Shown: piece after piece, positions 48,199 through 55,740 of the stretch
How positions within the stretch are numbered: position 1 is the stretch's first letter
Layout: the number at the start of each line of letters is the position of its first letter
NCBI GenBank assembly: GCA_035711805.1
Contig: DASTBV010000055.1
Coordinates: forward strand, 1-64,000
Reading direction: 5' to 3'
Length of the DNA: 64,000 nt
DNA from: Gp6-AA40 sp035711805
GTDB lineage: Bacteria; Acidobacteriota; Vicinamibacteria; Vicinamibacterales; UBA2999
Made by a program: the position numbers and the translations under genes
The notes under the pieces: model-generated
Databases searched by the model: none
Told to the model about the DNA's origin: nothing
The model's input: only the letters and a program-made list of their open reading frames with translations

Positions 48199-49388
48199 CA
48201 GGCCCGTCCTGGCGAGAGCAGCGATTCGAGCTCTTCGGGATGTGCCGCGCGCAGCTGCGCGTCCGCACGTTCCAGTGTGCCGTGTCTCACGAGCCGCGCG
48301 AGCGACTCCTCGAACGAGAAGGAGCCGCTCTTGCGCGTAATCGTGATCTCCTGATTGAGGTGCTGCAGCGCGTTCTTGCGCACGTGCTGCCGCGCGCCGT
48401 AGCTCACCATCAGCAGCTCCGCGACCGGCACGACCCCGCCGGTCTTTGCCGGCACGAGCGTCTGCGTGAGGATGGCCGCGAGCGCCATCGACAGTTCCTG
48501 CCGTACCGCGTTCTGGCGCTCGGTCGGAAACGCGTCGGCGATGCGCGAGATGGCCGCGGACACGTCGGTCGTATGGACCGTGGCGAATACGAGGTGGCCT
48601 GTTTCAGCCGCCGAGAGCGCGATCCGCATCGTCTCGGGGTCACGCATCTCGCCGACGACGATGACGTCGGGAGCCTGGCGGACGGCAGAGCGGAGCGCAG
48701 AAGGGAAGTCGGGGGCATCGATGCCGATTTCCACCTGTTCGATGAGACTCCGGCCGTGCGGATGCTCGTACTCGATGGGATCCTCGACGGTGATGATGTG
48801 CCGCTCATCCCGCTCGTTGATGGCCGAGACCAGCGCTGCCAGCGTGGTCGTCTTGCCGGATCCGGTTGGTCCGCCGATCAGCACGAGACCCCGCGGCAGC
48901 GCGGCGAGCAGGCTGATGTCGTGGGAGAAGTGCAGATCGGCGAGCCGCGGAATCTTCCGCGGCAGCGCGCGGATCGATGCGGCGGTTCGGCCACGCTCGC
49001 GGTGGAGGTTCATTCTGAAGCGGCCCAGCCCGGGCCGGGTGAATGCCAGATCGACCGCATGACCGGCGCCGAACCGCTGCAGCAGCCGCGGTCCAGCGGC
49101 GGGGCGTACGGCGTTTTCGATGTCCTCGCTGCCGAGCGGCTCGGTGGAAATACGGAGCAGCCGGCCGGGGGCACGCACGATCGGCGGCGAGCCCGAGACG
49201 AGCAGCAGGTCGCTGCCGCCGTCCTCGTTGCGCACGCGCTCGAGCCACGAATCGAGACGCGCGAAATCAGTATCGACGAATGAGCGATCGGAGGGCACCG
49301 CGTTAGCGGTGCCGTCCGTCGGATCGAGCAGATTGAGCTCGGTGACAAGACGATCGAGATCGTTGAACCGCTCGTCGAAGCCGCTCAC
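48198..49388 (-). CDS. PilT/PilU-like secretion ATPase in pentose-phosphate operon
   Basis: I use GTG 49388 (SGFDERFNDLDR), which overlaps the rpiB stop by four bases. The 396-residue product has Walker A GPTGSGKTTT, the Asp box region EDPIEYEHP, Walker B VIVVGEMRDPETM with the PilT-type AETGHLVFATVHTTD, and an N-terminal part with GGSDLLLVSGSPPIVRAPG. The ATPases of this family retract type IV pili. The genes around it (rpiB upstream, gnd-zwf-pgl downstream) are metabolic, and no other pilus gene is near. Expression coupled to sugar metabolism would follow, whatever its substrate. Confidence 0.88.
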   Translation of the reverse strand: MSGFDERFNDLDRLVTELNLLDPTDGTANAVPSDRSFVDTDFARLDSWLERVRNEDGGSDLLLVSGSPPIVRAPGRLLRISTEPLGSEDIENAVRPAAGPRLLQRFGAGHAVDLAFTRPGLGRFRMNLHRERGRTAASIRALPRKIPRLADLHFSHDISLLAALPRGLVLIGGPTGSGKTTTLAALVSAINERDERHIITVEDPIEYEHPHGRSLIEQVEIGIDAPDFPSALRSAVRQAPDVIVVGEMRDPETMRIALSAAETGHLVFATVHTTDVSAAISRIADAFPTERQNAVRQELSMALAAILTQTLVPAKTGGVVPVAELLMVSYGARQHVRKNALQHLNQEITITRKSGSFSFEESLARLVRHGTLERADAQLRAAHPEELESLLSPGRA

Positions 49389-49852
49389 CGCGGCACGCTC
49401 CCGCCGGTGAAGCGCTCTTCGATCCGTGTCACCTTGTCGAGCCGGCGCTGAAACCGTTCCTCGCCCGCGTAGCGGGCGCCGAGAAACGCGCTGACGAGGT
49501 CGAGGGCCAGCGCGCCGCCGATGACCCGCGCGCCGAGGCACAACACGTTCATGTCGTCGTGCTCGACGGCCTGGTGCGCCGTGTAGGTGTCGTGGCAGAC
49601 CGCCGCGCGGATACCGGGGAACTTGTTCGCGGCAATCGACACACCCGCGCCGCTGCCGCAGACGATGATCCCGCGTTCCGCTTGTCCGTCCCGGATGGCG
49701 GCGGCTACTGCCTCCGCGGAGTCGGGGTAGTCCACGGGTGCCGGCGAATCGGTGCCGAGGTCCAGGACGTCGTGTCCCTGAGCGGACAGCTTGGCTTTGA
49801 CCTCGTTCTTCAGAAGGTAACCGGCATGATCGGCCGCCAGGGCAATGCGCAT
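49385..49852 (-). CDS. rpiB: Ribose-5-phosphate isomerase B
   Basis: The 155-residue protein has RpiB features: MRIALAADHAGYLLKNEVKA at the N-terminus (Asp8/His9), GIIVCGSGAGVSIAANKFPG near 63 with the catalytic Cys, RAAVCHDTYTAHQAVEHDDM near 83 and NVLCLGARVIG. It interconverts ribose 5-phosphate and ribulose 5-phosphate. It leads the minus-strand operon; a repeat-rich divergent promoter region (49869-50105) lies upstream. Confidence 0.93.
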   Translation of the reverse strand: MRIALAADHAGYLLKNEVKAKLSAQGHDVLDLGTDSPAPVDYPDSAEAVAAAIRDGQAERGIIVCGSGAGVSIAANKFPGIRAAVCHDTYTAHQAVEHDDMNVLCLGARVIGGALALDLVSAFLGARYAGEERFQRRLDKVTRIEERFTGGSVPR

Positions 49853-49868
49853 GGGGGTAATAGGTTAC

Positions 49869-50105
49869 AGGGATCAGGGATCAGGGATCAGGGATCGGGG
49901 ATCGGGATGGGGGACCGCGGGATCGGATGGGGGACCGCGGGATCGGATGGGAGACCGGGGATTGGGGGAATCGGTTATGAATCTGAAACGACCAAACCGG
50001 GCGACGTATCGTCGAAAACTGCGAAAGGCTGGCAGGACCCGGTTCCATCCCGATCCCTGGTCCCGGATCCCTGGTCCCGGATCCCTGGTCCCGGATCCCT
50101 GTCAG
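49869..50105. repeat. Inverted word repeats GGGATCAGGGATC / GGATCCCTGGTCCC
   Basis: From 49869 to about 49908 come CAGGGATCAGGGATC words, then GGGGGACCGCGGGATCGG words to 49945. From 50051 to 50104 come three GGATCCCTGGTCCC-type units in inverted sense. The centre (49970-50040) is ordinary sequence. The stretch fills the divergent gap between rpiB and the TIGR03436 gene. Confidence 0.8.
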
Positions 50106-50106
50106 T

Positions 50107-50112
50107 TATAAT
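50107..50112 (+). promoter_or_regulatory. -10-like TATAAT six bases before the TIGR03436 start
   Basis: TATAAT ends six bases before ATG 50119, so transcription would begin at or within a base or two of the ATG, giving a leaderless mRNA. No Shine-Dalgarno sequence is present. The -35 region lies in repeat DNA and is poor. Confidence 0.5.
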
Positions 50113-50118
50113 TTGCCC

Positions 50119-51423
50119 ATGCGTACAGCAGCTAAGTTCTTGACAGCAGGCGCGTTCGCGCTGCTGCTCGCACTCGGCGCCCCGCCGGCGCCCAACACCA
50201 TTCACGCGCAGGCCGGCGCTCAGGCGCCCGCTCCGAACCAGCCGCCCACGTTCCGTGCGTCGGTCGACCTCATCACGACCGACATGATCGCGCGCGATTC
50301 GCGGACCGAGCAGTTCATCGCCGACCTCAAGCCGCACGAGATCGAGATCCTCGAGGACGGCGTCAAGCAGGAAATCGTGTCGTTCGTGCTGACGCACGGC
50401 GGACGCGTGTTCAACACCCTCGCGCCTCCGCCGGCTCCGGTCCAGGAAGGCATCATCCTGCCGCAGCGCCGGCCGACCAACGACGCCGCCGGACGCATCT
50501 TCCTGATCTTCATCGACGACTTCCACCTGCAGTTCCGCGAGACCCCGCGGACCCGCGAGCTGATCAAGAAGATGCTTCGCCTTCTCATTCACGAAGGCGA
50601 CATGTTCGGCATCGTCAGCACCGGCCACTCGTCGATCTCCGAGCAGCTGACCTACGACCGTCAGGTGCTCGAGTCGTCGATCGAGCGCATTACCGGCGGC
50701 GGGCTGACCCCGAAGGACATCATGCAGGGGATGGCGACGTCGCAGGGTCCGGCCGAGCTCCGCCATCGCGCCCACGTGGCGTTCTCGACCGCCTACGACC
50801 TGATGCGCAACCTGGAGAAGGTGCAGAATCGCCGCAAGGCCGTCATCTACATCAGCAGCGGCTACGACTTCGATCCGTTCGTCGAAGGCCGGCTCGAGGA
50901 GCAGGCGCGGCGCATGGGGATCGACAGCTCGTCGGATGAGGGCGGCGGACTGGGTTCGGCAGCGGACCGGCTGCGCGAAGATCCGACATATCGGGACCAG
51001 CGCTCGAGCCAGCAGCTGGCCGCCACGGATCTGATCCGGGAAGTGTACGACCTGACGAAAGCCGCCAATCGCGCCAACGCGACGCTGTACACCATCGATC
51101 CGCGCGGCCTGATTGCCGGTCCCGACATCGATCAGGAAGTGAACATGACCGACTGGAACGCCTACGTGCGCGAGACGCAGGACAGCCTGCGCATGCTGGC
51201 GGAACAGACCGGCGGCATCGCCATCGTCAACCAGAACGACTTCGACAAGGGGCTCAAGCGGATCGACAACGAGACCAGCGATTACTACGTGCTGGGCTAC
51301 TACTCGAGCAACCCCGACCCGACGCGCCGCACGCGCAAGATCGAGGTGCGCACAACGCGGCAGGGTGTGGCCCTCAAGGCCCGCGAGAGCTACTCGCTGC
51401 GTCCGACGAATCTCCGCCGCTGA
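50119..51423 (+). CDS. VWFA-related acidobacterial domain protein (TIGR03436)
   Basis: The 434-residue protein has a signal peptide (about 1-28). The family pattern covers FRASVDLITTDMIARDSR near 50, DGVKQEIVSFVLTHGGR, FLIFIDDFHLQFRETPRT near 135, GITGGG-like turns, RKAVIYISSGYDFDP near 240, LRMLAEQTGGIAIVNQNDF and NETSDYYVLGYYSSNPDP near 395. The metal-ion site DxSxS is replaced by DDFHL in the strand, as usual for the family. TIGR03436 proteins are exported and abundant in Acidobacteria; their role is unknown, though adhesion is the general idea for VWA folds. Confidence 0.93.
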   Translation: MRTAAKFLTAGAFALLLALGAPPAPNTIHAQAGAQAPAPNQPPTFRASVDLITTDMIARDSRTEQFIADLKPHEIEILEDGVKQEIVSFVLTHGGRVFNTLAPPPAPVQEGIILPQRRPTNDAAGRIFLIFIDDFHLQFRETPRTRELIKKMLRLLIHEGDMFGIVSTGHSSISEQLTYDRQVLESSIERITGGGLTPKDIMQGMATSQGPAELRHRAHVAFSTAYDLMRNLEKVQNRRKAVIYISSGYDFDPFVEGRLEEQARRMGIDSSSDEGGGLGSAADRLREDPTYRDQRSSQQLAATDLIREVYDLTKAANRANATLYTIDPRGLIAGPDIDQEVNMTDWNAYVRETQDSLRMLAEQTGGIAIVNQNDFDKGLKRIDNETSDYYVLGYYSSNPDPTRRTRKIEVRTTRQGVALKARESYSLRPTNLRR

Positions 51424-51442
51424 CCTGCGCGGCGGAGGCCGC

Positions 51443-52354
51443 CTATTTCGCCCGCGTCGCGGCTTCGAGGCGCGGGCGAATCGCTTCGAAAATCCTGATC
51501 ACTTCCGACACGGTGCGAGGCAGCCGGCTCATCTTCGGATAGAGCCAGCCTGTCTGCCGCACGAGCGAGTGCCCGGCGATGCGGCTGCGGAACAGCTGCC
51601 CGGCCTTGACGTCGGACGCGGCTGCCTGCGACGGGATGATGCTGATGCCGAGACCGCTTCGAACCATCGCCTTGATGATTTCGACGTTCTCGGTCTCCAT
51701 GATCACGTCCGGATTGACGCCTTCGCGCGCAAAAAACTGTTCAACCAGCCGGCGGGTGATCGATCCCGTTTCGAAGAGGACGAAATCCTGCTTGTCGAGG
51801 TCGGCGGGCGAGATCGACTTTTTCTTCGCCAGCGGATGCGCCGGATAGGTAATCAGCAGCAGCTCTTCCTGCAGCACGGGAACCGAGACGAGATCCGTGG
51901 CTTCAACCGGCAGCGTGATCATGCCCAGGTCGCCCGCGCCCGAGCGCAGCATGGCGATCGAGCGTTCGGCGCTGCCGACGGTGACTTTCAGATCGAGGTG
52001 CGGATGCACGCGCCGCACTTCGGCGAGGAGCGTCGGGAACACGTACAGGCAGACGGTCATGCCCCCGACCAGGCGAATCGTGCCGCTCAGCGAGTCGCGT
52101 TTCTCGCTGATCGTGGATACCGTTTCCTGCAAATCCTGGAAGACGCGATGACTGAGCTGGAGGAGCGACTCGCCGGCCGGCGTGATACGGATGCGCCGCC
52201 CGATCCGGTGGAACACCGGCTCGCCGAGTTCGTCCTCGAGGAGCAGGATCTGGCGGCTGATCGCCGACTGGGAGACGTGCAGCTTCTCGCCGGCGGCCGT
52301 GAACGAGCCGGTGTCCGCAATGGCCCGGATGATCTCCAGCTGCCGCAGATCCAT
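51443..52354 (-). CDS. LysR-family transcriptional regulator
   Basis: The 303-residue protein has the N-terminal LysR winged helix: MDLRQLEIIRAIADTGSFTA and HVSQSAISRQILLLEDELGE, ending near residue 60. An effector-binding domain follows from about 90 to 295 (TIRLVGGMTVCLYVFPTLLA). No effector can be read from sequence. The adjacent divergent gene (TIGR03436) is on the other strand; the DNA methyltransferase gene is upstream on the same strand, ending four bases before this start, so the two share a transcript. Confidence 0.93.
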   Translation of the reverse strand: MDLRQLEIIRAIADTGSFTAAGEKLHVSQSAISRQILLLEDELGEPVFHRIGRRIRITPAGESLLQLSHRVFQDLQETVSTISEKRDSLSGTIRLVGGMTVCLYVFPTLLAEVRRVHPHLDLKVTVGSAERSIAMLRSGAGDLGMITLPVEATDLVSVPVLQEELLLITYPAHPLAKKKSISPADLDKQDFVLFETGSITRRLVEQFFAREGVNPDVIMETENVEIIKAMVRSGLGISIIPSQAAASDVKAGQLFRSRIAGHSLVRQTGWLYPKMSRLPRTVSEVIRIFEAIRPRLEAATRAK

Positions 52355-52358
52355 GGCG

Positions 52359-53225
52359 TCAGGATACTCTGAGCGCGGCGCGCGTCCTTTCGATCGCGTC
52401 CTTCAGATACCCTTCGTCCATCTCGATCCCGACGAAACTGACCCCGAGCTGCGCGCAGGCCACCGCGGTCGATCCCAGCCCCAGAAAAGGATCGGCCACG
52501 ACCTGCAGCCGCTCGAGCCCGTGCAGGCGGAGGCACATCTCGGGGAGCTTCGGCGGAAAGGTGGCCGGGTGGGGGCGATCCTTCTCGCGGCTCTGAATGG
52601 TCTCGTAGGGGATGAACCAGGTGTTGCCACGGCATCGCACGCCCGACGCAGCCGTCCGCCAGCGTCCGACGTTGGACTGGTCCTGGTACTTCACGCCGAT
52701 CGCCTGACGTTCGATGGGCGTGGTGCCCGCCGGGCTGAAGTGGAAGACGAACTCATGGCAGTCGTGCAGAAATCGCCGGCTGTTAATCGGCTTGTAGTGG
52801 CCGACCGCCAGATCGTCCGCCAGTCCCGCGCGGGTGCCGGCAAGCGCCTTCTCGATGGCGATCGACTTGATCCAGTGAATGGTGTTCTGCAGGTGCAGGT
52901 GCGAGCGTGCCGCCTGGGCGACGTCGATCGCCGTCCACGGGTCGGTGGGCTTTGCTCCCACGTTCAGAAACAGCGAGCCGTCCGCAGACAGAGCGCGAGC
53001 GGCCCGGCCGACCCATAGGGACGTCCATTCCAGGTAGCGCTCGCGCGGAAGCGTGTCCTCGTAGGTCCGGTAACGGATGCCCAGATTGTACGGAGGTGAC
53101 GTGACAATCGCGGAGATCGACCCCGCCGCGAGCCTGCCGAGCACGTCAACCGAGTCGCCCAGATAGAAGCGGAAGACCGTGCTGCCGGATTTGAAGGTTG
53201 TATGGGGGTGTGGGTAACGCGGCAC
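52359..53225 (-). CDS. Orphan DNA methyltransferase, beta class
   Basis: I use GTG 53225; the longer frame to 53282 begins inside a hairpin. The protein of about 288 residues shows FYLGDSVDVLGRLAAGS, then motif IV TSPPYNLGIRY near residue 42, and the C-terminal motif I-like block DPFLGLGSTAVACAQLGVSF with FVGIEMDEGYLKD. The order (TSPPY before FxGxG) places it in the beta group that methylates adenine N6 or cytosine N4. The target site is unknown. No restriction enzyme gene is near, so it probably has a regulatory or protective role. Confidence 0.82.
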   Translation of the reverse strand: MPRYPHPHTTFKSGSTVFRFYLGDSVDVLGRLAAGSISAIVTSPPYNLGIRYRTYEDTLPRERYLEWTSLWVGRAARALSADGSLFLNVGAKPTDPWTAIDVAQAARSHLHLQNTIHWIKSIAIEKALAGTRAGLADDLAVGHYKPINSRRFLHDCHEFVFHFSPAGTTPIERQAIGVKYQDQSNVGRWRTAASGVRCRGNTWFIPYETIQSREKDRPHPATFPPKLPEMCLRLHGLERLQVVADPFLGLGSTAVACAQLGVSFVGIEMDEGYLKDAIERTRAALRVS

Positions 53226-53252
53226 CGCCGCAGATCTTATCGTGTGGGGATC

Positions 53253-53328
53253 AACTCCCAACTTCCAATTCCCAACTCCCAAACACTCCCGTCAGCTACT
53301 GGGAGTTGGAAGTTGGCAGTTGGGAGTT
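53253..53328. repeat. 28-base-arm hairpin upstream of DNA methyltransferase
   Basis: AACTCCCAACTTCCAATTCC and eight more bases to 53280 pair with 53301-53328 (GGGAGTTGGAAGTTGGCAGT and eight more) with three mismatches. The element lies just upstream of the methyltransferase gene on the minus strand, so it would be in its leader. Confidence 0.75.
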
Positions 53329-53331
53329 TCC

Positions 53332-53532
53332 TTACGAAGCGCGGGTAACGAGCGACGGGACGGCCGAAGCGGGCTCGTGAATCGTGTGGTTGCGCCGGTG
53401 GCTGTGCGCGTCGCACGCGCCGCCTTTTTCCTCGACGTAAGAGACTTCGCGGCTCGTGGCGAGCTCGCGATAGCGTCCGATGACGCACCCGCAATTCAGC
53501 GTCCGAAATCCGAGGAGTCGAACCAGGCTCAT
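53332..53532 (-). CDS. Small Cys/His-rich protein, 66 aa
   Basis: ATG 53532 has a strong GGAGGG site seven bases upstream. The 66-residue product begins MSLVRLLGFRTLNCGCVIGR and contains REVSYVEEKGGACDAHSHRR. It has three Cys and four His that could form a small metal site: CGC, CDAH, SH, NHTIH. I recall similar short proteins as conserved in Acidobacteria but cannot name a family. It ends at 53332 and is separated from the methyltransferase by the long hairpin. Confidence 0.6.
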   Translation of the reverse strand: MSLVRLLGFRTLNCGCVIGRYRELATSREVSYVEEKGGACDAHSHRRNHTIHEPASAVPSLVTRAS

Positions 53533-53810
53533 CGCCGCACCCTCCGTTCGAACCATGCGCAAAGCAAACGATGTGCCTTCGGTTGCTGGTAACACATCCT
53601 GCGAATTCGCGTTTGGTGGGTGCTCTGATTTCCGGGCATTTGGAAAGAAAAGGCCGGCCGCAGTCAGTATTTCCAGACGCGTCCCGCGGGCGGCGTTGGG
53701 CCTGATTGGATCGCGTTCAAAGCGTTGGAGTCCGCCGGCCATGTGTCAGGGCGGGTCCCGCGTAGTTGGCGTCTCGAGCGCAGGCGGACCCGCCATGGTA
53801 CTCTCGGCGC

Positions 53811-55049
53811 TTGCGAGTGGCTCTGGCCGTTCTGCTGACGCTGATTGCCCCGCGCGGTGTGGCGCCGCAGGAACGCTTCGCGCCTGGCGGGGACGCGCGC
53901 GAGCGGGCGGCACTCGACGCCATCGAGAAGATTGAGCCGGCGACGATCGCCGCGCAGGTGCGGTTGTGTGAAGTTCCGGCGCCGCCGTTCGGCGAACGGG
54001 CAAGGGCCGGGGTCGTGCGGGACATGCTTGAGTCGGCCGGGCTGAAGAACGTTCGCCTCGATCGCGAGGGCAACGTCGTTGGCGAACGTCCTGGACGCTC
54101 GCCCCAGCCGCACGTCGTGCTTGCGGCTCACCTCGACACGGTCTTCCCTGTGGGGACGGACGTCACGGTGACGCGCCGCGGCGCGGTCCTCCGCGGTCCG
54201 GGAATCGGCGACAACTGCCGCGGACTGGCTGTGTTGATCGCGGTGGCGCGCGCGCTCAACGCCGCCGGGGTCGAGACTGACGGGTCGGTGACCTTCGCGG
54301 CGACGGTCGGCGAGGAGGGCCTGAGCAATCTACGCGGGGCTAGAGTCCTCGTCACCGAGACGCTGAAGGGACGCATCGACTATTTCGTGGCCCTCGACGG
54401 AAGCGGAAGTTCGATTACAAATGTCGCCGTCGGCAGCCGCCGTTACCGTGTCGCGTTTCGCGGTCCTGGCGGTCACAGTTACAACAATTTCGGTCGCGCC
54501 AATCCCGCGAACGCTCTTGGCCGTGCGATCGCCCGGATCTCCGACATCCAGGTCCCGTCTGCACCGCGGACAACGTTCAACGTTGGCCGGATTGGGGGCG
54601 GCACGGCCGTGAACGCCATCCCGGAGGAGGCCTGGATGGAAGTAGACCTCCGGTCCACCGACCAGGCAGCTCTGGAGCAGCTGGACCGTTCGGTTCAGCA
54701 GGCGTTCCGGCAGGCCGCTGAAGCGGAGAACGCGCGGTGGAAACAGAACCGCGCGGTGACGGTAACGTTCGAACGGCTCGGCGAGCGGCCCGGCGGGCGG
54801 ACGGATGAGCGCTCACGCATTGTCCAGGCGGCGCTTGCGGCGTCGAAAACGGTCAAGCTGCCGGCACGTCTGGTGGAAAACTCGACCGATGCAAACGTTC
54901 CCATGCAGCTGGGCATCCCGGCGATCTCGATTGGCGGCGGCGGCACTGGAGCCAACACGCATTCGCTGGCAGAGACCTTCGACAGTACCGATTCTGTCCG
55001 CGGTACTGCCAGGGCGCTCCTGCTGACAATTGCACTCAGCCGCCGCTAA
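53811..55049 (+). CDS. M20-family metallopeptidase, exported
   Basis: I use TTG 53811 (RVALAVLLTLIAPRG), which opens a signal peptide; a GTG is two codons later. The protein of about 412 residues has the M20 metal-binding HLDTVFPVG (AAHLDTVFP near 107), GIGDNCRGLAVL with the bridging Asp, catalytic Glu-Glu in TVGEEGLSNL, and the final His in the C-terminal ANTHSLAETFD. It should hydrolyse an amide or peptide bond in the periplasm. The dimerisation domain insert is present (GPGGHSYNNFGRANPANAL). Confidence 0.9.
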   Translation: MRVALAVLLTLIAPRGVAPQERFAPGGDARERAALDAIEKIEPATIAAQVRLCEVPAPPFGERARAGVVRDMLESAGLKNVRLDREGNVVGERPGRSPQPHVVLAAHLDTVFPVGTDVTVTRRGAVLRGPGIGDNCRGLAVLIAVARALNAAGVETDGSVTFAATVGEEGLSNLRGARVLVTETLKGRIDYFVALDGSGSSITNVAVGSRRYRVAFRGPGGHSYNNFGRANPANALGRAIARISDIQVPSAPRTTFNVGRIGGGTAVNAIPEEAWMEVDLRSTDQAALEQLDRSVQQAFRQAAEAENARWKQNRAVTVTFERLGERPGGRTDERSRIVQAALAASKTVKLPARLVENSTDANVPMQLGIPAISIGGGGTGANTHSLAETFDSTDSVRGTARALLLTIALSRR

Positions 55050-55597
55050 TCATGCCTGGCGTGATCCTGCCCGGACTTGACGGCCCGGAACGTTTCGAGG
55101 TCGACGGCACGCTGGCGGGCGGCGGCGCCCCGCGCGCGGATCACGCGTATCCAGAAAATCGCGTGCACCGGAATGACCGTGACGAGCTCTGTCATCGTGC
55201 GAAGTTCCGGGACCGCCAGCGCCAGGTTCAGCGCGCTCGCCGCGACGAAGACAACCGTAAACAGCGGGTCGATTCCGCCTCCCGGCAGCCCCGGGCCGAC
55301 GGACATGGCCGTCGTTTCCCACATTGGCCCGTCGGCGGCCCGTCCCTCGTAGTAGACCTGTAGATAGCGGCCGATTCGCTCCACGCCGACGTTCAGCGCA
55401 TGAATCGCTTCGAAGCCGGCAATCAGGACGCTCAGCGAGACCAACGAGAGCAGGCCGGGGACCGTCGAACCTTGCAGCAGGGCCGCGGTGATCGACGTCC
55501 AACCGATCACAGTGACCGGCAGAAGGGCCATCCGTACCGTTCCGCGCGCGGCGATTGTCTGGCGCAGAACCGTGAACTCCGACTGACTGGGGCTCAT
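55046..55597 (-). CDS. Hypothetical membrane protein
   Basis: The 183-residue protein has about four hydrophobic helices (near 25-45, 48-66, 110-132, 135-152). Between them is the soluble block EAIHALNVGVERIGRYLQVY. It shows no recognised motif. Its stop overlaps the M20 gene end by four bases (convergent). Upstream is the palindrome and promoter region at 55664-55698, which it shares divergently with the carboxypeptidase. Confidence 0.65.
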   Translation of the reverse strand: MSPSQSEFTVLRQTIAARGTVRMALLPVTVIGWTSITAALLQGSTVPGLLSLVSLSVLIAGFEAIHALNVGVERIGRYLQVYYEGRAADGPMWETTAMSVGPGLPGGGIDPLFTVVFVAASALNLALAVPELRTMTELVTVIPVHAIFWIRVIRARGAAARQRAVDLETFRAVKSGQDHARHD

Positions 55598-55663
55598 GTG
55601 TATGGCACCTTTTTTGGAATGGCTGGGCGCTTCGCGCCTGCCGAGGTGACGCGAAAGGATACA

Positions 55664-55698
55664 TTAACGCTTGCGCGTTAAAGATTGTTTGCTACAAT
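55664..55698 (+). promoter_or_regulatory. Perfect palindrome overlapping a -35, with TACAAT -10
   Basis: TTAACGC (55664-55670), TTGC, GCGTTAA (55675-55681) is a perfect 7-4-7 inverted repeat. It overlaps TTGCGC, a weak -35, which is followed 16 bases on by TACAAT (55693-55698). This reads as the promoter and operator of the carboxypeptidase gene. Confidence 0.55.
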
Positions 55699-55740
55699 GC
55701 CGACACACGCCGTAACAAACTGTCTCGCAAAGGGTTGCCC

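Noticed and set aside
49845..50111. 88-codon plus-strand frame including MNLKRPNRATYRRKLRK
   Set aside because: Most of it is translation of the GATCCC and GGGATC word repeats; no ribosome-binding site; the centre alone is too short to support a gene.
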